This document shows, one piece after another, positions 39,201 to 46,704 of a stretch of 64,000 nt of DNA. The translations under genes and the position numbers were made by a program. Below the pieces are notes generated by a model that was given only the letters and a program-made list of their open reading frames with translations, searched no databases and was not told the origin of the DNA. The stretch covers positions 3,513,107 through 3,577,106 of the forward strand of contig NZ_MPNU01000001.1 in assembly GCF_001896205.1 (NCBI RefSeq), in the 5' to 3' direction. How positions within the stretch are numbered: the stretch's first letter is position 1; the number at the start of each line of letters is the position of its first letter. This DNA comes from Edwardsiella piscicida (GTDB lineage Bacteria; Pseudomonadota; Gammaproteobacteria; Enterobacterales; Enterobacteriaceae).

Positions 39201-39354
39201 CACAGGTTTCACCGAACACCTTGATCAGGCGCTGATTATCCTTACGGTAAAACTGCTGCTCGGGAATACCAAAGATAGAGCGGCTTTGATGGTATTCATC
39301 AAAAATGCGCGTCAGAAGCTCCTCAAACGGAACGGGACGCATAATATCACCCAT
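36247..39354 (-). CDS. ygfK: Multidomain iron-sulfur flavoprotein YgfK (putative selenate/purine reductase subunit)
   Basis: A 1,035-residue oxidoreductase. Residues about 1-430 form a dihydroorotate-dehydrogenase-like barrel (IFNMSVGYNLDGIKQPPM, VKLNPTLLGYARVRE, GVKLTNTLGTINNKGALPGGEMYMSGRALFP). About 480-890 resemble glutamate-synthase small subunit, with cluster cysteines CVTACAIKQDIPEYI and CDHQCQYNCTR, an FAD loop VIGAGPAGLSAGYFLARAGH, and an NAD(P)H loop VVGAGNTAMDCARAA. The C-terminal part has ferredoxin motifs CLECNYVCSKCVDVCPNR and CNECGNCAQFCPW. It probably supplies or accepts electrons for XdhD/YgfM from NAD(P)H. The ATG at 39354 follows AGGAGAGAGTC. A strong sigma54 element and a CRP site lie upstream. 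Confidence 0.95.
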   Translation of the reverse strand: MGDIMRPVPFEELLTRIFDEYHQSRSIFGIPEQQFYRKDNQRLIKVFGETCETPIGPAAGPHTQLAQNIIVSWLTGGRFIELKTVQILDRLELDKPCIDAEDECFNTEWSTEFTLLKAHDEYLKAWFALHLLEEIFDPRTQGEAKSFIFNMSVGYNLDGIKQPPMQQFIHDMMDSASHPKFAEYRRILARWVGDEAFLSRLGLAERRDRLTALAAGIPADMAHGVTLSTMHGCPPDEIEAICRYMLEEKHLNTFVKLNPTLLGYARVREILDTCGFDYIGLKEESFDHDLKLAQALEMLKRLMTLGREKQLSFGVKLTNTLGTINNKGALPGGEMYMSGRALFPLSINVAAVLSRAFNGELPISYSGGASKFNIRDIFETGIRPITMATDLLKPGGYLRLTECMRELDRSEYWDMPKVDVARLEALAARAVSMEYTQKQWKSDDRIDAGGPLPQTDCYVAPCVTACAIKQDIPEYIRLMGEGRYADALAVIYQRNALPAITGHICDHQCQYNCTRLDYDSALNIRELKKVALERGWQEYKQRWHKPAGSGNKHPVAVIGAGPAGLSAGYFLARAGHPVTLFEREANAGGVVKNIIPQFRIPGELIAHDIEFVADHGVKFAFGCDPQLTVEQLQQQGFAYVLVGVGADKNSGVRLEGDNRNVYRSLPFLRDYNRGVALKLGKHVAVVGAGNTAMDCARAALRVPGVDDVTVLYRRTLNEMPAYREEYQEALEDGVKFMFLTNPERFEQDGTLVARVMALGEPDAQGRRRPVATERTVTLQMDALITAIGEQADCERLAAMGVPLDDSGWPAVRDASGETTRENVFLIGDVQSGPSSIVAAIGTARRATDAILARESIASSYGDKYWNNVDPARIYQRKGAISVTLVDKDDRDAFVAQEAQRCLECNYVCSKCVDVCPNRANVSIAVPGFQNRFQTLHIDAYCNECGNCAQFCPWQGKPYKDKITIFSLAQDFTNSTNPGFLVEGSQVSVRQDAQIWQLRIDEVGEFAEVPPALSDMCRIISHVHRHHHYLLGRVEE

Positions 39355-39435
39355 GACTCTCTCCTTGCTGCGACATAACGCTGATATCGATTTACCGGGG
39401 TACGTCCCGCGCACACCGGCGGCTACCCAGATATC

Positions 39436-39451
39436 AGCAACAATCACGCCA
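39436..39451 (-). promoter_or_regulatory. Sigma54 promoter of ygfK
   Basis: The minus strand reads TGGCGTGATTGTTGCT, matching the consensus TGGCACGRNNNTTGCW at 11 of 13 defined positions, including TGGC, the G before R, and the full TTGCW at exact spacing. The start would be near 39425, about 70 bases before ygfK. The island encodes a GAFTGA-type sigma54 activator (YgeV), which supports the call. Confidence 0.82.
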
Positions 39452-39514
39452 GATATTTATTCCTATTCCTTGGATGATAAAAATCGTGAGTAATATCTAA
39501 TTGTTTTATCTATT

Positions 39515-39530
39515 TGTGAAATAGCTCACA
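39515..39530. promoter_or_regulatory. CRP binding site upstream of ygfK
   Basis: TGTGAAATAGCTCACA is a perfect TGTGA-N6-TCACA match. It is centred about 98 bases upstream of the predicted sigma54 start of ygfK, far enough to act at a distance rather than contact the polymerase. CRP can repress or modulate sigma54 promoters, so the sign of control is open. Confidence 0.78.
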
Positions 39531-39665
39531 CGAGCCAAATGAGAATATAAATCAATAAACCACAGCGGCCTCCGCGCCGCTTATTCAGCGACGGTGAGAT
39601 TATCAAAAAAAGAGAGGCCGTATCACTTTGATATGCGAATTTTGCGATAATTATTTTAACTGTGA

Positions 39666-39681
39666 ACGCAATCGCTTAAAT
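39666..39681. promoter_or_regulatory. PurR-like site between mocA and ygfK
   Basis: ACGCAATCGCTTAAAT matches ANGCAANCGNTTNCNT at 10 of 11 conserved positions (A for C at position 14). It is about 240 bases upstream of the ygfK start site and just beyond the mocA stop. Distance from the promoter makes function uncertain. The rest of this roughly 340-base gap is AT-rich and holds the CRP and sigma54 sites listed separately. Confidence 0.4.
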
Positions 39682-39697
39682 ATAAAAAGCAAATACC

Positions 39698-40291
39698 TTA
39701 CTTACCCAATAGCAATTGATAGGCCTGCGGCGTATCGACATCCAGAATAATTTCAGGCGTATTTATATCAAGATAACGATAATCCTTTGCTAACAAATAT
39801 TCACGCATGCTGCGCTGGGGATAACGCTGTCCAGCCTGCGGCAGCAGCGCACGCGGCAACAGCACAGGATGGCCGGGCGTCCCCCGATAGCGCGGCATCA
39901 GGGCATAGGGGCCGCGCCGCTGCCACAGGCGGGAAAACAGCGCCGGCGTCAGACAGGGAATATCGCCGTGGCTAATAAAACAGTAGTCGCTTCGCACCGC
40001 CGCCGCGCCGCAGCGAACGGAGGAAAATAACCCACTGCGATAATCGGGATTAACCACCGTGCGAATTCTTGGATGATCTCCGTAGCGTTGCAGCAATTCG
40101 TCTGCGCGAAAGCCAACGACCAATATAATTTGCTGACAAAACCCCAATGCGTTATTAATACTGGCATCCAGAAGGGTGCCACCGCGATAGGGCAGCATCA
40201 TTTTCCACTGTCCCATCCGCGAAGAGAGCCCCGCGGCGGTAATGATCCCCTCTACCGCCTCGGGAATAATATTCTCTGTTAGCTGCATCAT
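39698..40291 (-). CDS. mocA: Molybdenum cofactor cytidylyltransferase MocA
   Basis: Transfers CMP to molybdopterin to make the MCD cofactor used by xanthine-dehydrogenase-type enzymes such as XdhD. It is about 197 residues with a nucleotidyltransferase signature GIITAAGLSSRMGQWKMMLPYRGGTLLD. The metal-binding region is SHGDIPCLTPALF, and the substrate loop GTPGHPVLLPRALLP leads to EIILDVDTPQAYQ. Starts at 40291 (MMQLTENII), 40288 and 40318 are possible; I chose 40291 because a GGA-type site lies about 10 bases before it. It is divergent from yqeC, another cofactor-handling gene. Confidence 0.92.
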   Translation of the reverse strand: MMQLTENIIPEAVEGIITAAGLSSRMGQWKMMLPYRGGTLLDASINNALGFCQQIILVVGFRADELLQRYGDHPRIRTVVNPDYRSGLFSSVRCGAAAVRSDYCFISHGDIPCLTPALFSRLWQRRGPYALMPRYRGTPGHPVLLPRALLPQAGQRYPQRSMREYLLAKDYRYLDINTPEIILDVDTPQAYQLLLGK

Positions 40292-40334
40292 TCTATTTTT
40301 CCACTGGATTAGGAGCATTAGCGCTGCGCCCTGT

Positions 40335-40350
40335 CGGCATCATGATGGCA
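40335..40350 (+). promoter_or_regulatory. Possible sigma54 promoter before yqeC
   Basis: CGGCATCATGATGGCA has the invariant GG and GC at correct spacing plus CA after GG, an R at position 8, T at position 12 and a final A (9 of 13 defined positions). The start would be near 40361, about 100 bases before yqeC. This is weaker than the ygfK element. Confidence 0.45.
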
Positions 40351-40458
40351 ATTGCAGCCCGTTGACATCGACGCCGAGCTCCGCCGCCGGACACGGCGCG
40401 CGGATACAACGCGATGAATAAAAATGGCCGCGGGGCACCGGTTCTATTAATAGCACAT

Positions 40459-41274
40459 ATGCCGAACACCATGATACCCGAACTGCAGGAGGTGCTAAGG
40501 GACCGCCATGCGAAGCCCGGCCCACTGCTGATAAGCCTGATCGGCGCCGGCGGAAAAACCAGCGCCCTGCGCTGGCTGGCGCACGCCTTTGCCGAGCGCG
40601 GCCTGCGGGTGATGGTCACCACCACCACCCGCATGTATCTGCCGGATACCCTCCCCACGCTGTTTTGCCGCCATCCGGCCGCCCTCCCCGCCGCGGCGCT
40701 GCGCTCGGCGATCACCGCCTGCTTCGCCGCCTGGGACCCTGCTCTGGGTAAGGTGCAAGGCTTTACCCCGGCCCAGATCGATACCCTGTCCCAGCGCAGC
40801 CTGGTCGATGTGATCCTGGTCGAGGCCGATGGCGCCCACCGCCTGCCGCTGAAGGCGCCGGCGGGGCACGAACCTTGCATCCCTGAGCGTAGCCACTGCG
40901 TGATTGCCGTCAGCGGGGGACAAACGTTAGGGCATCCGGTCGGCGAGCGCTGTGTACACCGTTGGCCGCTGTTCGCCGCCCACAGCGGCCTGACAGAGGG
41001 CGAGTGCCTGGATATGACGGCGATGGGCCGCTTTATCCGCCACCCGCAGGGGATGTTCAAAGGCACCCCGGCCACGGCGCGCAGGGTCTGGCTGATCAAC
41101 CGATTTTATCAATCTGATAACGTCACGGACGCCAGCCTGTATGCCCTGCTGAACGACGGGACGCTGGACGCCATCTGGCTCGGCGCCGTCCGTGAACAGC
41201 CCCCGATTACGCGCATTCTGCAGCGCCATGACAACAACGATACCCGCGCCGGCCCGCCGCCGCGCCGGGAATAA
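40459..41274 (+). CDS. yqeC: YqeC, molybdenum-hydroxylase accessory protein
   Basis: About 271 residues. A P-loop LISLIGAGGKTSALRWLAHAF suggests nucleotide binding. TTTTRMYLP, VILVEADGAHRLPLKAPAGHEPCIPE and the C-terminal GMFKGTPATARRVWLINR match the family described as an accessory factor of selenium-dependent molybdenum hydroxylases. E. coli YqeC is about 15 residues shorter at the start. ATGs at 40414, 40459 and 40471 are all in frame and none has a good ribosome site, so the N-terminus is uncertain. yqeB follows 28 bases later on the same strand. It probably acts in maturing XdhD together with YqeB and MocA. Confidence 0.88.
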   Translation: MPNTMIPELQEVLRDRHAKPGPLLISLIGAGGKTSALRWLAHAFAERGLRVMVTTTTRMYLPDTLPTLFCRHPAALPAAALRSAITACFAAWDPALGKVQGFTPAQIDTLSQRSLVDVILVEADGAHRLPLKAPAGHEPCIPERSHCVIAVSGGQTLGHPVGERCVHRWPLFAAHSGLTEGECLDMTAMGRFIRHPQGMFKGTPATARRVWLINRFYQSDNVTDASLYALLNDGTLDAIWLGAVREQPPITRILQRHDNNDTRAGPPPRRE

Positions 41275-41302
41275 CAACAAGGCAGTCGACATTGAGGTCG
41301 TT

Positions 41303-42895
41303 ATGAATATCTTTGCACAAGCTGCGAAACTCGAGGAACAAAACCGCCCGTTTGCCATGGCTCAAATCATCGAGAGCCGTGGCTCCACGCCGCGTCATTC
41401 GGCACAGATGCTGGTACTGAAAGACGGCGGCATCATCGGCACCATCGGCGGAGGCATGATCGAACGGCTGGTCATTGAGCAGGCCATGCTGGCGCTGGCC
41501 GAGCGCAAGCCGCGCGTATTCCACGGCCGCATGGCGCGCAGCGGCCAGGACGCCGTCGGCTCCGACTGCGGCGGCGCCATGTCGGTCTATATCGACGTTC
41601 ACGGCCTGCGCCCGCGCCTGGTGCTGATCGGCGCCGGCCACGTCAACCGCGCCATCGCCCACGCCGCCGCCTCGCTGGGCTTTGACATCCACGTCGCCGA
41701 TACCTACCAAGACAGCCTGGATCCCGCGCTGTTTCCCGCCGGCACCCGCCTGCACCACGGTGATAATTTCACTAAACTTATCAATGAAATGCAGATAGAA
41801 GAAGAGAGCTTTGTCATCATCGCCACCAACAGTCAGGACAAAGAGGCGCTCGACTGCCTGATCGATAAACCCCTGAACTACCTCGGCCTGCTGGGAAGCC
41901 GTCGCAAGGTACAGACCTTCTGCCAGCAGCTGCGCCAGAGCGGCACGGACGAAGCGCAGCTGGCGCGTCTGCATGCCCCCATCGGCTATAACATCGGCGC
42001 CGAAACGCCGGAGGAGATCGCCATCAGCATTCTGGCCGAGGTGCTGCAGATCAAAAACCGCGCCGCCGGCGGCCTGATGAAACAGAATATCCGTCTGCAG
42101 CGCAATCGCCTGGTGGCGATCCGCGGCGCCGGCGATATCGCCACCGGCGTCGCGCTGAGGCTGTACCACGCCGGGTTTCAGGTACTGATGCTGGAGGTCG
42201 CCAAGCCGACGGTGATCCGCCGCAGCGTCGCCTTTGCCCAGGCCGTCTTCGACGGGGAGAGCACGGTCGAAGGCGTCACCGCCCGCCGCGCCGACGGCGC
42301 CGAGCAGGCCTTCAGCCTAATCGAGCAGGGGATCATCCCGGTGCTGGTCGATCCGCAGTGCCTCACGCTGGCGGCGCTGCAGCCCCACTATCTGGTCGAT
42401 GCCATTCTGGCCAAGCAAAACCTGGGCACCCGCCGCGATATGGCCCCGGTGACCGTCGCCCTCGGCCCCGGCTTCGAGGCGGGCCAAGACTGCGACGCGG
42501 TGATCGAAACCAACCGTGGACACCACCTTGGGCGGGTGATCTACCGCGGCTTTGCCCAGGCCAATACCGGGATCCCGGGCAACATTAATGGCCACACCAC
42601 CCGCCGGGTGATCCGCGCCCCGCACGCTGGCATCATGCACTGCTGCGTTAAGCTGGGCGATCTGGTCAACGAGGGCGATATCATCGCCCATATCGATACG
42701 ACGCCGGTGGTCTCCCCGCTGCAGGGGATGGTACGCGGCCTGCTGAGCGAGGGGCTGGAGGTCAGCGCCGGGTTTAAAATCGGCGACGTCGATCCGCGCG
42801 GAGCGCAGGCCGACTACACCACCGTCTCCGATAAGGCGCGCGCCATCGGCGGCGCGGTGCTAGAGGCGATGATGAAGCTGAGCCCGCGCCCCTAG
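41303..42895 (+). CDS. yqeB: YqeB, XdhC/CoxI-family molybdenum-hydroxylase maturation protein
   Basis: A 530-residue protein in two parts. The N-terminal XdhC/CoxI half (about 1-260) has QIIESRGSTPRHSAQMLVL, GTIGGGMIE and a Rossmann motif LVLIGAGHVNRAIAHAA. The C-terminal half (about 275-530) begins LVAIRGAGDIATGVALRLYHAGFQVLMLE and includes KQNLGTRRDMAPVTVALGPGFEAG and NINGHTTRRVIRAPHAGIM. The start at 41303 (MNIFAQAAKLEEQNRPFAMAQII) follows GAGGTCGTT and equals the E. coli start; upstream in-frame sequence lies in yqeC. XdhC-type proteins hold and insert sulfurated cofactor, and this family has been linked to selenium-dependent hydroxylases. Confidence 0.92.
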   Translation: MNIFAQAAKLEEQNRPFAMAQIIESRGSTPRHSAQMLVLKDGGIIGTIGGGMIERLVIEQAMLALAERKPRVFHGRMARSGQDAVGSDCGGAMSVYIDVHGLRPRLVLIGAGHVNRAIAHAAASLGFDIHVADTYQDSLDPALFPAGTRLHHGDNFTKLINEMQIEEESFVIIATNSQDKEALDCLIDKPLNYLGLLGSRRKVQTFCQQLRQSGTDEAQLARLHAPIGYNIGAETPEEIAISILAEVLQIKNRAAGGLMKQNIRLQRNRLVAIRGAGDIATGVALRLYHAGFQVLMLEVAKPTVIRRSVAFAQAVFDGESTVEGVTARRADGAEQAFSLIEQGIIPVLVDPQCLTLAALQPHYLVDAILAKQNLGTRRDMAPVTVALGPGFEAGQDCDAVIETNRGHHLGRVIYRGFAQANTGIPGNINGHTTRRVIRAPHAGIMHCCVKLGDLVNEGDIIAHIDTTPVVSPLQGMVRGLLSEGLEVSAGFKIGDVDPRGAQADYTTVSDKARAIGGAVLEAMMKLSPRP

Positions 42896-42920
42896 TGTGC
42901 GTTCGGACCGTCAGACAGTA

Positions 42921-42944
42921 AAAAGGGGCGCCAAGCGCCCCTTT
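42921..42944. terminator. Bidirectional terminator between converging yqeB and yqeA
   Basis: AAAGGGGCGC and GCGCCCCTTT form a 10-bp stem with loop CAA. A residues flank one side and T residues the other, so both converging transcripts would end here. It lies 25 bases beyond yqeB and 16 beyond yqeA. Confidence 0.88.
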
Positions 42945-42959
42945 AGATTTTCCCTGCGG

Positions 42960-43895
42960 TTACTGACACACCACGGTGCCGGTTTTCCCCTCGATCCCCT
43001 CTTTGGCTTTATCCAGTACGGTGATCAGCGCCTCGCGCCCCGGACGGGTGCGCGCAAAGGAGAGCGCAGCCTCCACCTTCGGCAGCATGGAGCCCTTGGC
43101 AAAGTGCCCCTCATCGATAAAGCGCTGGGCGTCCGTCAGGCTCAGGCGATCGAGCCACTGCTGGTTCGGCTTACCAAAGTTGATGGCGACCTTCTCCACC
43201 GCCGTCAAGATGATCAGCATGTCGGCGTCGATCATCTCCGCCAGCTTGGCGCTGGCCCAGTCCTTGTCGATCACCGCGCTGGCGCCGCGCAGGTGATTGC
43301 CCTCGCGGATCACCGGGATCCCGCCGCCGCCGACGGTGATCACCACCTGGCCGGCGTTGATCATCGCCTTAACGGTCTCTTTCTCAATAATGTCCACCGG
43401 CTTCGGCGAGGCGACAACGCGGCGATAGCCGCGCCCAGCGTCCTCTTTCATGTTGTAGCCATTGCGCGTCAGCAGCTCCGCCTCCTGCTGCGTAAAGAAG
43501 GAGCCGATCGGCTTGGTCGGATTGAGGAAGGCCGGATCGTTTCCATCGACCTCCACCTGGGTGATCAGCGTCGCCACCGGCGTCTGCATGCCGCGATCCC
43601 GCAGCTCCTCGCGCAGCGCGTTCTGCAGATCGTAGCCGATGTACCCCTGACTGAGCGCGACGCAGACCGACATCGGCAGCATCGGCGTATGGGCCTCGGT
43701 TTTCGCCGCCGCCTCAAACGCCTGGTTGATCATCCCCACCTGCGGACCGTTACCGTGGGTGACCACCACCTGGTGCCCCTGCGCTATCAAATCGACAATC
43801 GCCCGCGCCGTGGTCTTCACCGCCTTCATCTGCTCGGCCAGCCCCTCGCCCAGTGCGTTTCCCCCCAGCGCGAGCACGATTTTTTTCTTCATCAT
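42960..43895 (-). CDS. yqeA: Carbamate kinase YqeA (ArcC-like)
   Basis: A 311-residue carbamate kinase making ATP, ammonia and carbon dioxide from carbamoyl phosphate and ADP. The N-terminal VLALGGNALGEGL, the substrate loop VTHGNGPQVGMI, ITVGGGGIPVI and KDWASAKLAEMIDADMLIILTAVEKVAINFG are all typical. It is closer to E. coli YqeA than to ArcC. The start MMKKKIVLALGG is at 43895 (ATG; 43892 also possible). Downstream of hyuA and in the same run as the carbamoyltransferase YgeW, it gives the island a substrate-level ATP step. Confidence 0.95.
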   Translation of the reverse strand: MMKKKIVLALGGNALGEGLAEQMKAVKTTARAIVDLIAQGHQVVVTHGNGPQVGMINQAFEAAAKTEAHTPMLPMSVCVALSQGYIGYDLQNALREELRDRGMQTPVATLITQVEVDGNDPAFLNPTKPIGSFFTQQEAELLTRNGYNMKEDAGRGYRRVVASPKPVDIIEKETVKAMINAGQVVITVGGGGIPVIREGNHLRGASAVIDKDWASAKLAEMIDADMLIILTAVEKVAINFGKPNQQWLDRLSLTDAQRFIDEGHFAKGSMLPKVEAALSFARTRPGREALITVLDKAKEGIEGKTGTVVCQ

Positions 43896-43975
43896 ATCCT
43901 CACTCGTATGTTGTTGGACCGGACTGCATCCCGTCGCGCAAGCTTCCCGGCGGTATGCGGGCGCAGCCGTACTGC

Positions 43976-45361
43976 TTATACCGGTGCCTGAAACGCCTTT
44001 CGCTTCAGGAAACGCCCGCGCCCCGGCTCGGCGCTAAACTCGCCCTCACTAAAAATACGCTCGCCGCGCGCCAGGGTATGGCGAATAGCCCCCCGGCATA
44101 CCATGCCCTCATAGGGGCTGTAGTCGGCGTTGTCATGTAAGTCGCAGTGACGCACCGTCGTCGTCCGGCGCGGATCGATTATCACCACATCGGCGTCGGC
44201 GCCCGGCGCGATCGCCCCCTTCTGCGGCCACAGCCCAAACAGGCGCGCCGGGGTCGCGCTGGTCAGCGACACGAAATGCGGTAGCGAGATACGTCCGGTC
44301 ATGACCCCGGCGGAAAACAGCAGCAGCATCCGGTTTTCAACGCCCGGCAGGCCGTTGGGGCAGCGGCTAAAGTTACCGCCGGAGAGCGCCAGCCGCTGGC
44401 GGTAGGGGAAGGTGCAGTGGTCGGTGGCCACCACGTCGATGGCGCCGTCGCTGATGCCACACCACAGCGCATCCTGTTCGCGCAGGTTGCGCAGCGGTGG
44501 GCTGAGAATAAACTTCAGGCCGTCTTCGCGCAGATAGCTGCGTTCATCCAGCAGCAGGTACTGCGGGCAGGTCTCGACCCACACCGGCTGATGGCGCGCG
44601 CGGGCCAGACGCAGATAGTCCAGCCCCAGTCCGTTGGACAGGTGAACGATATACAGCGGCGCGTTCCCCGCCAGCTGCGCCAGATTGATCATGCGCGCAA
44701 TGGCCTCCGCCTCGCACTCCAGCGGACGGCTGCGGGCATGGAAGATCGGCGCGACCTGACCGTTGGCCAGATAATGGGCGCGCCGCTGGGCGATGGCGGC
44801 ATCGTTTTCCGGGTGCACCGTGGTCAGCGCGCCGACCTGATGCAGACGGCGCAGCGCGCGCAGCACCGCATCGTCGTCCAGCTTAAAGCCGTAGGTCAGA
44901 TAGAGCTTAAAGCTGCTGATCCCCTCCTCCTGCACCATCGAGGCCATTTCGTCGAGGATCGCCGCATCAATATGCTGGATTACGCCGTGAAAGCCGTAGT
45001 CGATCACCGCCTTGTCCGCGGCGTAGCCGTGATAGGCCGCCAGCTGGTGATGCAGAGAGCAGCCCTTCGGGCCAAAGCCCATATGGTCGATAATGGTTGT
45101 TGTACCGCCACACGCCGCCGCGCGGGTACCGGTAAAAAAATCATCACAGCTGCGGGCCAGGCCGACATCGATATTAAAGTGGGTGTGTACGTCCACCCCG
45201 CCGGGCATCACGTAGCAACCTTCGGCGTCGATCACTTCGTCCGCCTCATCCTCCGACAGGCCGGGATCCAGGCGGCTGATAATGCCGTGTTCGATCAGCA
45301 CGTCCGCGCGCCGTTCGCCGTCGTGATTCACCACCGTGCCGTTTTTGATCAGGCTTTTCAT
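43976..45361 (-). CDS. hyuA: Phenylhydantoinase-type cyclic amidohydrolase HyuA
   Basis: Dihydropyrimidinase/hydantoinase-fold enzyme opening cyclic ureides. It is 461 residues from the ATG at 45361 (MKSLIKNGTVVN), as in E. coli. The two-zinc site is complete: GGVDVHTHFN (first two His), SSFKLYLTY (the carboxylated Lys), TVHPEND, YIVHLSNG and ATDHCTFPY (Asp). The serine/asparagine stretch NGLPGVENRM positions substrate. In this cluster it is expected to open a five- or six-membered ureide derived from the purine. It precedes yqeA by 80 bases and follows ygeY by 59. Confidence 0.95.
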   Translation of the reverse strand: MKSLIKNGTVVNHDGERRADVLIEHGIISRLDPGLSEDEADEVIDAEGCYVMPGGVDVHTHFNIDVGLARSCDDFFTGTRAAACGGTTTIIDHMGFGPKGCSLHHQLAAYHGYAADKAVIDYGFHGVIQHIDAAILDEMASMVQEEGISSFKLYLTYGFKLDDDAVLRALRRLHQVGALTTVHPENDAAIAQRRAHYLANGQVAPIFHARSRPLECEAEAIARMINLAQLAGNAPLYIVHLSNGLGLDYLRLARARHQPVWVETCPQYLLLDERSYLREDGLKFILSPPLRNLREQDALWCGISDGAIDVVATDHCTFPYRQRLALSGGNFSRCPNGLPGVENRMLLLFSAGVMTGRISLPHFVSLTSATPARLFGLWPQKGAIAPGADADVVIIDPRRTTTVRHCDLHDNADYSPYEGMVCRGAIRHTLARGERIFSEGEFSAEPGRGRFLKRKAFQAPV

Positions 45362-45420
45362 CGTCGTGACTCCGCAAAGAGACCCCGGCACGCACGGTGC
45401 CGGGGAAGATAGCGTCAGGA

Positions 45421-46638
45421 TTACTTCTTCAGCTGCTCAAGATAGGTCAGCGGGATGGCGGCATACATCGCCGCGCAGGTCACCAGGTGATCCTTCCAGG
45501 TTTTCTCGTTCGGCGCATGCGCCTCCGGCTCTTTGCCCGGACCAAAGCCGATCACCGGGATACCGTGGCGGCCCATGATGGAAACGCCGTTGGTAGAGAA
45601 GGTCCACTTATCGACCACCGGCTGCTTATGGAACAGCCCCTGGTAGGCCTGGCTCAGGGTTTTCACCGTGACATGATCCTCTTCAACCTTCCAGGTGGGG
45701 AAGTAGCACTCGGTCGGGTAGACCAGCCCGGTGTAGGAGGGTCGATCGTAGTTATACATGGAGACGGTGGCGTTAGCCGCCTGCACCGCCGGCAGCGCAC
45801 GGATCTCCTCCAGCGCCCCTTCCCAGGTCTCGCCCCAGGTCAGGCGACGGTCGATGGAGACGGCGCAGCTATCGGCCACGGCGCAGCGGCTCGGTGAGGT
45901 AAAGAAGATCTCGGATACCGTCAGGGTTCCCTTACCAAGGAATTCGTCGTACCCCAGACTCTGCGACAGCTCCTGCAGTTCGTTGAGGATCGGCCCCATC
46001 TTGAAGATGGCGTTGTCGCCGCGCTCCGGCGCGGAGCCATGGCAGCTGACGCCCTGCACGTCGATGCGGATCTCCATGCGTCCGCGCTGGCCGCGGTAGA
46101 TCTGGCAGTCGGTCGGCTCAGTGCTGACCACGAACTCCGGACGGATCTTGGACTGCTCGATGATGTACTGCCAGCACAGGCCGTCGCAGTCCTCCTCTTG
46201 AACGGTACCGGTCACCAGCAGGGTATACTGATCCTCCAGCCCCAGATCCTTGATGATCTTACCGGCATACACCATGGAGGCCATGCCGCCTTCCTGATCC
46301 GACGCGCCGCGCCCGCCGATCAGATCGTCGGTCTCCATCCCCTCATAGGGGTCGAAGGTCCAGTTTTTGATGTTGCCGATGCCGACGGTGTCGATGTGGG
46401 CATCCATGGCGATCAGGTGCGGACCGTGGCCCACATAGCCCAGCACGTTGCCCATCGGGTCGATCTCAACCCGATCGAAGCCCACCTTCTCCATCTCTTC
46501 TTTGATGCGCTGCACGACGCGCTTTTCATCACAGCTTTCACTGGGGATGGCAATCATGTCGCGCAGGAAACGGGACATGTCGTCTTTATACTGATGCGCC
46601 TTCTCCAGAATCATATCGAACGGAACTTGCTTAGCCAT
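45421..46638 (-). CDS. ygeY: M20-family metallohydrolase YgeY
   Basis: A 405-residue zinc hydrolase of the ArgE/DapE/peptidase-M20 group. Metal ligands appear in [45 protein letters not shown] and [16 protein letters not shown], with the late His in [17 protein letters not shown]. It matches E. coli YgeY nearly residue for residue. The catalysed step in the island is unknown; it may remove an acyl or carbamoyl group from a diamino-acid intermediate, which would suit its place between hyuA and ygeX. Confidence 0.93.
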   Translation of the reverse strand: MAKQVPFDMILEKAHQYKDDMSRFLRDMIAIPSESCDEKRVVQRIKEEMEKVGFDRVEIDPMGNVLGYVGHGPHLIAMDAHIDTVGIGNIKNWTFDPYEGMETDDLIGGRGASDQEGGMASMVYAGKIIKDLGLEDQYTLLVTGTVQEEDCDGLCWQYIIEQSKIRPEFVVSTEPTDCQIYRGQRGRMEIRIDVQGVSCHGSAPERGDNAIFKMGPILNELQELSQSLGYDEFLGKGTLTVSEIFFTSPSRCAVADSCAVSIDRRLTWGETWEGALEEIRALPAVQAANATVSMYNYDRPSYTGLVYPTECYFPTWKVEEDHVTVKTLSQAYQGLFHKQPVVDKWTFSTNGVSIMGRHGIPVIGFGPGKEPEAHAPNEKTWKDHLVTCAAMYAAIPLTYLEQLKK

Positions 46639-46704
46639 TATATTCTTCTCCAGTGGTGATCCCCCCGCCGGGCGGGGAGCATGAATTCAACGATGCCCCC
46701 GCGC

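Noticed and set aside
37309..39378. Open plus-strand frame of 689 codons opposite ygfK
   Set aside because: It is antisense to a gene with full-length family match, has His/Gln/Arg-rich composition with no domain, and no ribosome site. Long antisense frames are expected in GC-rich DNA with this codon bias.
39516..39537. TGGCTCGTGTGAGC (minus strand) as a second sigma54 promoter of ygfK
   Set aside because: The GG-GC spacing is one base short and the sequence is explained by the perfect CRP site.
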